Positions 1-5,513 of a stretch of DNA of 5,513 nucleotides are shown in pieces; the stretch's first letter is position 1, and every line of letters starts with the position of its first letter. The position numbers were made by a program, and so were the translations under genes. This DNA comes from Planctomycetaceae bacterium. GTDB taxonomy: Bacteria; Planctomycetota; Planctomycetia; Pirellulales; Pirellulaceae. A model generated the notes under the pieces. That model was not told the DNA's origin, made no database searches, and saw only the letters and a program-made list of their open reading frames with translations. Where the stretch lies: contig JAHEAM010000285.1 in NCBI GenBank assembly GCA_024642765.1, positions 1 through 5,513 on the forward strand. The letters run 5' to 3'.

Positions 1-1350
1 ATTGATAGCCCCATTGCGATTATCAAGTGCGCGGCTGGTGGCACGCACTTGGGTGGCGATTGGAATCCCGACAATCCCAGCGGATTCAAAATGTATCCGT
101 TGCTGCTGGATCTTGTCCGTTCTTCCTTGAAAGAACTGGACGAACAAAAGGTGCCCTATCGACTAGAAGGCTTCATGTGGCATCAAGGCGAAAATGACAT
201 GTTCAATGAAGAGTACATGGCCAATTACGGTAAGAACCTGACTAACTTGATTGCTTGTGTGCGCCGTGATTTGAACGTGCCTCAATTGAAATTCTACGTT
301 GGCGAGTTGTGCACGAAGACGATTTGGGGCATGGACCTGCGACCGCGGATGTTCGCGATTAGCGAGGGGCAAAAAGCGACGACCAGTGCCGATGACCTTG
401 CGGAATATGTTCCGACATCGCATGTCGGCGTCGAAATTGGTGGGGGTGTTGGCCTGCATTATCATTACGGAACGCTGGGGCAACTGGAACACGGAGTGAA
501 CTACGCCGAGGCCTACTTAAGAACGATTAATAACGTCACGGCAAAACAACGCTCGTTGGATAAGTGGCCTTATCCGCCAAACAGCAAAATCAAGTTGTTC
601 GTGCTGGCCGGGCATCGAAACATGGAAGGCGAGCGAGCCTTCGTACAAGAACTGGCGCAGTTGCCGGATGACGCTGCACTTTTGACGGATGACCCCTCAG
701 TTGCCTACCGTTATAGTATCGGCGGTGGTTACAAAGTTTCGGAAGGATGGGAGCCGATGGGGCCTGCCGGGTTTTACGATACCTTCGGTCCCGAGTTGAG
801 TTTTGCGCAGGTTATCAGTAAACAAAATGAAGGCCAGTTATTCGCGGTCGCCAAATTCACACACAGTGGCACACAAATCAATGACTGGACCCCAGAGGGA
901 AGTGAAGCCGAATCACGCAATGTTTATGCTCCGTTTGTCGAATTCGTTAGAGAATCGATTGACTCGCTTCAACAAAAGGGACAAGAGGTCGAATTGGCTG
1001 GCATATTTTATCACGTGGGCGAAAACGATATGTCGTTCGGGCCATACCGCAAGGATGCAAGTCAACGATTGAAATCGTTGATTGACTCAAGTCGTCGGGA
1101 TCTCGAAATGCCAACGCTCAATTGGTTCGTTAGTCAGCAACGTCCCACTGACGACGAGAACGTAAATAAGATCGATGTCATCGCTGATATTGCGAAACTT
1201 GCCGAAGCTGACGAACATCTAATTCACATCAAAGCATTTGAGTTGCCGGAGCAACCCAAGCAACTTGTGCTCAACACAGCAGGTGTCATTGAGTTGGGAA
1301 AAGTGCTTGCGAAATCTTATCTTGCCAAATCTCATGCAGAACAGAAGTGA
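1..1350 (+). CDS. Tandem SASA-domain carbohydrate esterase-like protein, 5'-truncated
   Basis: The reading frame is open from base 1 to the TGA at 1348-1350, giving 449 visible residues; the true start lies left of the window. The first in-frame TTG (base 49) falls inside the conserved stretch IIKCAAGGTHLGGDW and is not a believable start. Two SASA (sialate O-acetylesterase / DUF303, SGNH-hydrolase-like) modules follow each other. Module 1 (codons 1 to about 180) keeps the FMWHQGENDM block (codons 59-68) and the HYHYGTLGQLEHG block with the likely catalytic His (bases 457-465); its nucleophile motif would be upstream and is not visible. Module 2 (codons about 197-449) repeats the same plan but reads AGHRNMEG where active members have GQSNM, and LVLNTAG where they have LHFDTAG. 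It therefore looks catalytically dead. Family members remove acetyl groups from sugars or polysaccharides, often outside the cytoplasm; any signal peptide would be off the window. Substrate is unknown. It is convergent with pckA and shows no functional tie to it. Confidence 0.85.
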   Translation: MDSPIAIIKCAAGGTHLGGDWNPDNPSGFKMYPLLLDLVRSSLKELDEQKVPYRLEGFMWHQGENDMFNEEYMANYGKNLTNLIACVRRDLNVPQLKFYVGELCTKTIWGMDLRPRMFAISEGQKATTSADDLAEYVPTSHVGVEIGGGVGLHYHYGTLGQLEHGVNYAEAYLRTINNVTAKQRSLDKWPYPPNSKIKLFVLAGHRNMEGERAFVQELAQLPDDAALLTDDPSVAYRYSIGGGYKVSEGWEPMGPAGFYDTFGPELSFAQVISKQNEGQLFAVAKFTHSGTQINDWTPEGSEAESRNVYAPFVEFVRESIDSLQQKGQEVELAGIFYHVGENDMSFGPYRKDASQRLKSLIDSSRRDLEMPTLNWFVSQQRPTDDENVNKIDVIADIAKLAEADEHLIHIKAFELPEQPKQLVLNTAGVIELGKVLAKSYLAKSHAEQK

Positions 1351-1502
1351 ACTTGGGAGTTGTGCCAGTTTTTCGTCCTGATTTAGAGGCTGGTCCTGTC
1401 ACGGCCGGTACGGGCAGACGGACGCACATCCGAGGCTGAACGGATTGCTGATACGATGCATTTTTGCGGTTAGAAAAAAACGATAGCGTAAAAGGTCGAC
1501 TT
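1351..1502. other. Convergent intergenic gap between the esterase gene and pckA
   Basis: This 152-base gap separates two convergent genes. I see no coding potential in it. It holds a seven-base direct repeat GAGGCTG (near 1386 and 1432), a four-base hairpin CGGA/TCCG around 1419-1432, and a run of seven A at about 1474-1480, which is a T run for transcripts leaving pckA. No good intrinsic terminator is visible for the rightward esterase transcript. Confidence 0.5.
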
Positions 1503-1512
1503 CTAGACCTTT
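1491..1512 (-). terminator. Weak hairpin at the 3' end of pckA, possible terminator
   Basis: The arms AAAGGTC (1491-1497) and GACCTTT (1506-1512) are perfectly complementary, with an 8-base loop that contains the pckA stop codon (1503-1505). Read on the minus strand, the hairpin ends in four T, and a second run of seven T follows about nine bases later. The stem has only three G-C pairs and starts inside the coding sequence, so this is a poor intrinsic terminator at best. On the plus strand no T run follows it, so it is unlikely to end the esterase transcript. Confidence 0.3.
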
Positions 1513-3098
1513 GGGCCAGCGCTGCGAATTTCGTGGCTAGCGCCAGCTTCGTATTGTTTAAAATTCTGGATGAAACGATTCGCTAGTTTCTTCGCTGTCT
1601 CGTCGTAGGAATTTTGGTCTTTCCAGGCGTTCCGTGGGTAGAGGATTTCTGGAGGCACACCGGGGCAAGATGTTGGCACAGCGAATCCGAAAATCGGATC
1701 CGTTTGGTACGCAGCATGGGCTAAGGATCCGTCGTGGATGGCATCAATGATCGCTCGTGTATTGGGCAGGCTCATTCGCGCGCCGACTCCAGCCGCGCCG
1801 CCGGACCAACCAGTATTTACTAGCCAAGCGTGCGAGCCGTATTCCATCATCTTTTTTGCAAGCAATTCAGCATATTTCGCGGGATGCCACACCAGGAACG
1901 CTGCGCCAAAACAGGCCGAGAAAGTCGTTTGGGGTTCGGTGACGCCGACTTCGGTTCCGGCGACTTTCGCCGTGTAACCACTGATAAAGTGATACATGGC
2001 TTGTGCTGGAATTAGGCGACTGACTGGCGGCAAAACTCCAAACGCGTCACACGTCAGTAAAATGATGTTTTTAGGATGTCCCGTCACGCATGGGATTTTT
2101 GCGTTTTCTATAAACTCGATCGGATACGAACAACGCGTGTTTTGAGTCAATGAATCGTCATCGAAATCGACATCGCGCGTCTTGGGATCTTGGATAGTGT
2201 TCTCAAGTACCGAGCCGAAACGAATCGCATTAAAAATTTCTGGTTCTTTCACTGCGGACAAGTTAATACATTTCGCGTAGCAACCGCCTTCGATATTGAA
2301 AACGCCGTTTTCCGTCCAGCAATGCTCATCATCTCCGACAAGCGGTCGACTTGGGTCGGCGGACAAAGTCGTTTTGCCAGTTCCAGACAATCCGAAGAAT
2401 AGAGAGACGTCGCCCTTCTCGCCTTGATTGCACGAACAATGCATCGAAAGGACTTCTTTTTTCGGCATTAAATAGTTCATGATCGTGAAGACGCCCTTTT
2501 TCATCTCACCGGCGTACTCCGTACCCAAGATCACCATTTCACCAGCTTCAAAATTCAGTGCGATGCACGTTTTCGTATCGACGCCGGGGATTGATGTGTC
2601 GGCCGAGCCTTGACCTGCGTTGTAGATTACATAGTCTGGATCGCCAAAGTTCTGCAGCTCTTCCGGAGTTGGTCGAATCAACATGTTATGCATGAAGAGC
2701 GCATGGTAGGCGCGTGAGCAAACAATTCGGACCTTTAAACGATGTTTTGGATCCCAGCCAGCAAAGGCATCGAGAACGTAGAGTCGCTCGCATTGATCCA
2801 GGAACTCAATCGCTTGTTTGCGAACCAGCTGGAACGAGGAGTCTGCCATGCCAATATTGACGTCGCCCCACCAAACATCGCCAGCAATCGACTCTTGTTT
2901 AACAACGCGTTTGTCTTTGGGGCAGCGACCGGTTTTGGCTCCGGAGTTCACAGCAACAGCGCCACTGCTCACGATGCTCGCGTGATCAAACCGAATAGCT
3001 TCTTCATACAAAACGGCGGGCGCGGCATTATGTAGTATGTTCCCAGAAAAATTGCCCTTGGCTATATCTTCGATTAGTGACCTGTTTGTTGTCGACAT
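1503..3098 (-). CDS. pckA: Phosphoenolpyruvate carboxykinase (ATP)
   Basis: This cytoplasmic enzyme converts oxaloacetate and ATP to phosphoenolpyruvate, CO2 and ADP, the committed step of gluconeogenesis from organic acids. The 531 residues match the usual 520-540 of the ATP-type family and the gene looks intact. Visible key sites are the substrate Arg in TGRCPKDK (R58), Y195, the Mn ligands K201 (EMKKG) and H220 (SMHCS), the P-loop GLSGTGKTT (236-244, K242/T243), the kinase-2 motif GDDEH (D256/D257), and the substrate-binding Arg in NTRCSYP (R322). GDDEHCW and the NAWKD C-terminal region resemble plant-type sequences more than the E. coli enzyme (GDDEHGW). It is not the GTP-type enzyme, whose motifs differ. 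The ATG at 3096-3098 gives the expected N-terminus; the only ribosome-site candidate is a weak GGGAC about 7 bases upstream. It is divergent from prpBC, which suits the use of oxaloacetate formed from propionate-derived succinate. Confidence 0.97.
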   Translation of the reverse strand: MSTTNRSLIEDIAKGNFSGNILHNAAPAVLYEEAIRFDHASIVSSGAVAVNSGAKTGRCPKDKRVVKQESIAGDVWWGDVNIGMADSSFQLVRKQAIEFLDQCERLYVLDAFAGWDPKHRLKVRIVCSRAYHALFMHNMLIRPTPEELQNFGDPDYVIYNAGQGSADTSIPGVDTKTCIALNFEAGEMVILGTEYAGEMKKGVFTIMNYLMPKKEVLSMHCSCNQGEKGDVSLFFGLSGTGKTTLSADPSRPLVGDDEHCWTENGVFNIEGGCYAKCINLSAVKEPEIFNAIRFGSVLENTIQDPKTRDVDFDDDSLTQNTRCSYPIEFIENAKIPCVTGHPKNIILLTCDAFGVLPPVSRLIPAQAMYHFISGYTAKVAGTEVGVTEPQTTFSACFGAAFLVWHPAKYAELLAKKMMEYGSHAWLVNTGWSGGAAGVGARMSLPNTRAIIDAIHDGSLAHAAYQTDPIFGFAVPTSCPGVPPEILYPRNAWKDQNSYDETAKKLANRFIQNFKQYEAGASHEIRSAGPKV

Positions 3099-3329
3099 TC
3101 GTTCGTCCCGAATTGAATTGTTTGAGAAAGACCTTCAATTTGTTGCTTGACAAAATCGCCAAAATTCTGCAGGCCACTCCCGCGAAAATTTTGCCCATAA
3201 AGGCATAGGTAACGGTGGCGAAATGGGCCCAATATATTTTACACCAAACAAATAGACTAACGAATCTCGTCGTTTTCTGTAAGCCGAAGCTGTCTATTTT
3301 CACCGAGAAACATGCGAGCATTTTGTGGC

Positions 3330-3357
3330 AATTTGAAAATCTTGATTTTTGCAAATT
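3330..3357. repeat. 28-bp imperfect inverted repeat containing TTTGCAAA, candidate operator
   Basis: The left arm is AATTTG followed directly by AAAATC (3330-3341). The right arm is GATTTT (3344-3349), two unpaired bases TG, then CAAATT (3352-3357). The centre is only two bases (TT), so it suits a dimeric DNA-binding protein better than an RNA hairpin. The right arm also contains the 8-base palindrome TTTGCAAA (3348-3355), the sequence reported for the PrpR/RamB regulators of propionate and acetate genes in Actinobacteria. That match is short and no regulator gene is in the window, so the operator role is an inference. Confidence 0.45.
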
Positions 3358-3401
3358 CAGACAGGTCGACAACTTGGAAACGTCACGGAAAGTTTAATCG
3401 G

Positions 3402-3424
3402 AAATCAACCTCTAGGACTGATTT
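3402..3424. repeat. 23-bp inverted repeat with AAATCA / TGATTT arms
   Basis: The arms AAATCA (3402-3407) and TGATTT (3419-3424) enclose an inner CCT/AGG pair (3409-3411 and 3414-3416). The right arm runs into six T (3422-3427). It could be a second operator sharing the AAATC/GATTT half-site with the dyad at 3330-3357. The A/T-rich stem is too weak to argue for a terminator or attenuator. Confidence 0.3.
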
Positions 3425-3464
3425 TTTGTCCGCCGAGTCCGGAAAGTCTAGGCGTATTAGTGGG

Positions 3465-3493
3465 CTGCCAATCACTCGTTGATTGTGGATAAT
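3465..3493 (+). promoter_or_regulatory. Candidate sigma-70 promoter for prpBC
   Basis: CTGCCA (3465-3470, four of six consensus bases) lies 17 bases before GATAAT (3488-3493, five of six). This is the best-spaced rightward pair I found in the gap. Transcription would start near 3500, leaving a leader of about 90 bases before prpB. The -10 box overlaps a small dyad, TGATT/AATCA (3480-3484 and 3491-3495), where a repressor could compete with polymerase. Promoter consensus in the suspected phylum is not well fixed, so this is tentative. Confidence 0.35.
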
Positions 3494-3498
3494 CATTA

Positions 3499-3564
3499 GG
3501 GAGGTGTTTGGAATTGCCAACAGCTCAAAATGCGATTCGCAAAACTCAACGAGAATATTCTTGA
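3499..3564 (+). promoter_or_regulatory. Orphan strong Shine-Dalgarno with a possible 16-codon leader ORF
   Basis: GGGAGGTG (3499-3506) is the strongest ribosome-site match in the window, yet it lies 83 bases upstream of the prpB ATG, far too distant to serve it. At the ideal 7-base spacing there is a TTG (3514) opening a 16-codon frame, MPTAQNAIRKTQREYS, that stops at TGA 3562-3564. A second mini-frame starts at ATG 3530 (MRFAKLNENILELL), is in the same frame as prpB and stops at TAA 3572-3574, 15 bases before it. Either could be a leader peptide coupled to prpB, or the site could be chance. If transcription starts near 3500, most of this site would sit at the extreme 5' end of the mRNA. Confidence 0.3.
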
Positions 3565-3589
3565 ACTATTGTAAAATTGGACTTGCCAT

Positions 3590-4462
3590 ATGACCCCCAG
3601 TGCAGGACGAAAGTTTCGTGACGCCGTTGAATCGGAACGACCGCTTCAGATAGTTGGAACGATCAACGCGCTCGCAGCAATGATGGCCGAACAAGCGGGC
3701 TTTCGCGCAATCTATCTATCGGGAGCTGGGGTAGCGAATGCATCATACGGCGTTCCTGATTTGGGTATGACTTCGATGAACGATGTCGAAACAGACATAC
3801 GCCGGATTACTGCCGTTACAAATCTTCCATTGTTAGTCGACGCGGACACGGGCTGGGGGCATGCGTTCAACATTGCCCGAACGATTCGGACGTTCACTAG
3901 CGCTGGTGCTGCGGGCGTTCACATTGAGGACCAACAGGCTGCCAAACGTTGTGGCCATCGACCTGGCAAGGCATTGGTCGAGTCAGCCGAGATGTGCGAT
4001 CGACTGCGTGCGGCCGTCGATGCTAAAACGGACCCTGATTTTGTCGTGATGGCGCGTACGGATGCGATCGAAAGCGAGGGGCTCGATGCTGCCATCGCCC
4101 GCGCGGCAGATTATGTTGCCGCTGGAGCTGATATGATTTTTGCGGAGGCGGTGACGAAGCCTGAGGAATACCGAGCCTTCACACAAGCGATCAATGTTCC
4201 CATATTGGCGAACATGACCGAATTTGGCAAGTCGCCGCTATTGACGACAAATCAATTGAACGAACTGGGCATTCGAATAGTGCTTTACCCGCTTACAGCG
4301 TTTCGCGCCATGAATGCCGCAGCTGACAACGTCTATCGATCCTTGCGGGCAGAGGGAACTCAACAATCTATTCTGGCGCATATGCAGACGCGAGATCGAC
4401 TATACGAGATCTTGCACTATCATGACTACGAAAAAAAACTTGATCAACTTTTTGAAGGATAA
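3590..4462 (+). CDS. prpB: 2-Methylisocitrate lyase
   Basis: The enzyme splits 2-methylisocitrate into succinate and pyruvate, the last step of the 2-methylcitrate cycle for propionyl-CoA breakdown, in the cytoplasm. The 290 residues form a phosphoenolpyruvate-mutase/isocitrate-lyase-type barrel and align along their full length with my recollection of E. coli PrpB (296). Visible sites are LQIVGTINA (19-27), the metal-binding VDADTG (D84, D86), HIEDQ (E113), the catalytic loop KRCGHRP with C121, MARTDA (154-159) and ILANMTEFG (205-213). KRCGH followed by RP, the short length and the LANMTEFG motif favour methylisocitrate lyase over isocitrate lyase (KKCGH, much longer). The ATG at 3590 is the only start: an in-frame TAA lies at 3572-3574 with no start codon between. 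It has no good ribosome site, just GGA 8 bases upstream. The prpC start follows 7 bases after the stop, indicating one transcript. Confidence 0.95.
   Translation: MTPSAGRKFRDAVESERPLQIVGTINALAAMMAEQAGFRAIYLSGAGVANASYGVPDLGMTSMNDVETDIRRITAVTNLPLLVDADTGWGHAFNIARTIRTFTSAGAAGVHIEDQQAAKRCGHRPGKALVESAEMCDRLRAAVDAKTDPDFVVMARTDAIESEGLDAAIARAADYVAAGADMIFAEAVTKPEEYRAFTQAINVPILANMTEFGKSPLLTTNQLNELGIRIVLYPLTAFRAMNAAADNVYRSLRAEGTQQSILAHMQTRDRLYEILHYHDYEKKLDQLFEG
4455..4459 (+). promoter_or_regulatory. Ribosome-binding site of prpC inside the end of prpB
   Basis: AAGGA lies in the last codons of prpB, 10 bases before the ATG at 4470. It is a clear site and fixes the prpC start. Because it overlaps the end of prpB, translation of the two genes is probably coupled. 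Confidence 0.7.
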
Positions 4463-4469
4463 TCCTGTA

Positions 4470-5513
4470 ATGTCAACAGAAACCAAGCCCAAGAAAACGG
4501 GTGGCCTAGCCGGTATCGTCGCGGGCCAAACTGCAATTTGCACGGTGGGCAAGGAAGGCAAAGGCCTGACCTATCGCGGATACTCGATTGAGGACCTCGC
4601 GGAACAATCGACATTTGAGGAAGTAGCCTATTTGTTGTTGCGAGGCATATTGCCGACTCAGAAAGAACTTTCCGCGTTTAAAAAAGAGCTGTTAGGCTGC
4701 CGCGATTTGCCGGAATCATTGTGCGCGACATTGCGCGACATACCCCGCGATGCACACCCGATGGATGTCTTGCGCACAGGTTGCTCGATGCTCGGCTGCC
4801 TTGAGCCCGAAATGTCTTTTGTCGAGCAAGAAGCCAAGGCCATGCGTTTGCTCGGTGCCTTCCCGTCAATGTTGACCTATTGGCATCATGCCGCAGGCGG
4901 TGGCAAGGCGATCGGATTCGAATCAAAACAAACGACTATTGCCGGTTACTTCTTGGAAAAATTGTTGGGGTGCGAACCAGATCCGACTCACGTGCGGGCG
5001 ATGGATGTTTCGCTCATCTTGTACGCGGAACATGAATTCAATGCATCGACATTCACTGCTCGTGTTTGTGCGGCGACGATGAGTGATTTGTTTTCGGCTA
5101 TTACGGGCGCAATTGGAACGCTGCGTGGGCCACTACATGGCGGTGCTAACGAGGCCGCGATGGAATTGATTGAGCAGTTCGAAACGCCCGCTGCCGCCGA
5201 AACGGGCTTGCGCGAAATGCTGGAACATAAAAAATTGATTATGGGTTTCGGTCACCGAGTTTATTCCGTTTCTGATCCGCGAAACGGAGTTATCAAGCAG
5301 TGGGCAGAAAAGTTGGCGGACTCAATAGGCGACCAACAGCTTTATCCCGTTTCCGAACGCATTGAACAGATCATGTGGGACGAAAAGAAATTATTCCCAA
5401 ACCTCGATTTCTACAGTGCATCGGCATATCACTTTATGGGTGTTCCGACTGCCATGTTCACACCCATTTTTGTGTTGGCGAGAACGGCGGGTTGGGCTGC
5501 TCACGTTTTCGAA
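4470..5513 (+). CDS. prpC: 2-Methylcitrate synthase, 3'-truncated
   Basis: The enzyme condenses propionyl-CoA with oxaloacetate to give 2-methylcitrate, the entry step of the methylcitrate cycle. The window shows 348 codons with no stop; about 30 residues should be missing compared with E. coli PrpC (389). The citrate-synthase catalytic triad is intact: H223 in RGPLHGGANE, H262 in MGFGHRVY and D313 in FPNLDFYSA. Other family marks are AICTVGKEGKGLTYRGYSI (22-40), HPMDVLRTG (96-104) and LYAEHEFNASTFTARV (184-199). The short N-terminus without a long small domain, KKLFPNLDFYSA and the GWAAHVFE end point to the methylcitrate-synthase / short citrate-synthase group. The prpB neighbour makes methylcitrate synthase the better call, although such enzymes often also use acetyl-CoA. 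One difference from E. coli is GFGHRVY instead of GFGHPVY, with R as in many short citrate synthases. prpD or acnD/prpF may follow off the right edge. Confidence 0.93.
   Translation, partial: MSTETKPKKTGGLAGIVAGQTAICTVGKEGKGLTYRGYSIEDLAEQSTFEEVAYLLLRGILPTQKELSAFKKELLGCRDLPESLCATLRDIPRDAHPMDVLRTGCSMLGCLEPEMSFVEQEAKAMRLLGAFPSMLTYWHHAAGGGKAIGFESKQTTIAGYFLEKLLGCEPDPTHVRAMDVSLILYAEHEFNASTFTARVCAATMSDLFSAITGAIGTLRGPLHGGANEAAMELIEQFETPAAAETGLREMLEHKKLIMGFGHRVYSVSDPRNGVIKQWAEKLADSIGDQQLYPVSERIEQIMWDEKKLFPNLDFYSASAYHFMGVPTAMFTPIFVLARTAGWAAHVFE

Larger units (their letters stand above)
3099..3589. promoter_or_regulatory. Divergent regulatory region between pckA and prpB
   Basis: This 491-base non-coding stretch must hold the promoters of both pckA (leftward) and prpBC (rightward). 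It is visibly richer in A and T than its flanks. It contains three inverted repeats built on ATC/GAT half-sites (3330-3357, 3402-3424, 3480-3495), a small TGCC-N6-GGCA dyad near 3192-3205, three copies of CGGAAA (3386, 3399, 3440), a rightward promoter candidate (3465-3493) and an orphan ribosome-binding site (3499-3506). For pckA I find only an A/T block reading TAAAATATATT on the minus strand (about 3231-3241) as a possible -10 zone, without a convincing -35. No convincing protein gene lies here. Confidence 0.7.

Noticed and set aside
49..51. TTG at base 49 as the start of the esterase gene
   Set aside because: The frame is open to base 1, and the residues before it (IIKCAAGGTH) belong to a conserved SASA block, so the gene begins outside the window.
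3285..3294. AGC-CGAA-GCT stem (UUCG-type loop on the minus strand) as a structured RNA element
   Set aside because: Only three base pairs form and they do not extend.
3089..3370. GTCGACA palindromes at 3091 and 3365, resembling the GntR-family PrpR site ATTGTCGACAAT
   Set aside because: GTCGAC also occurs at 1495, 2345 and 3836, inside or beside coding sequence, so it is common here. One of the two sites is the pckA start itself (ATG TCG ACA), and each departs from the consensus at its edges.
3028..3372. A 114-residue open frame on the minus strand covering most of the left half of the intergenic region
   Set aside because: It overlaps the first 71 bases of pckA out of frame, has an irregular Cys/Phe/Lys-rich composition with no recognisable domain, and would occupy the region needed for the pckA promoter.
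3215..3397. A 60-residue plus-strand open frame in the intergenic region
   Set aside because: It crosses the dyad at 3330-3357, resembles no known family, and no ribosome site precedes it.
3386..3445. Three copies of CGGAAA as an iteron or operator array
   Set aside because: The spacing is irregular (13 and 41 bases), the unit is short and the flanks do not match, so chance is the simpler reading.
4658..5082. Open frames of 61-82 residues on both strands across prpC
   Set aside because: They are out-of-frame shadows of prpC, whose own frame is continuous with all catalytic residues.

Overview
The window carries ordinary central-carbon metabolism next to one unusual esterase-like gene. Four protein-coding genes are supported. 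Two are complete (pckA and prpB) and two are cut by the window edges (a tandem SASA-type carbohydrate esterase on the left, prpC on the right). I see no tRNA, rRNA, CRISPR array, insertion sequence or phage gene.

Organism: a bacterium. The closest feel is Planctomycetota (Pirellulales-like) or a neighbouring PVC lineage. The reasons are the two-module SASA esterase with an AGHRNMEG-type motif, an ATP-type PEP carboxykinase whose TGRCPKDKR and GDDEHCW motifs look plant-like, weak Shine-Dalgarno sites at two of the three visible starts, and roughly balanced base composition by eye. This is an inference from remembered family features, not a database result.

Layout: positions 1-1350 (+) hold the 3' part of the SASA protein. 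A 152-base gap follows, with a weak hairpin at the end of pckA. Positions 1503-3098 (-) hold pckA, convergent with the esterase. Positions 3099-3589 are a 491-base divergent intergenic region with several inverted repeats, a promoter candidate and an orphan ribosome-binding site. Positions 3590-4462 (+) hold prpB, and prpC starts 7 bases later at 4470 and runs off the right edge.

How they work together: prpC and prpB encode the first and last steps of the 2-methylcitrate cycle, which joins propionyl-CoA to oxaloacetate and releases succinate and pyruvate. PckA converts oxaloacetate, the product of succinate oxidation, to phosphoenolpyruvate for gluconeogenesis. The divergent pairing therefore makes metabolic sense for growth on propionate or propionyl-CoA-yielding substrates. 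The missing middle steps (prpD, or acnD/prpF) may lie to the right. The strongest points for a second look are the second esterase module, which has lost its catalytic serine and histidine, and the structured intergenic region between pckA and prpB.
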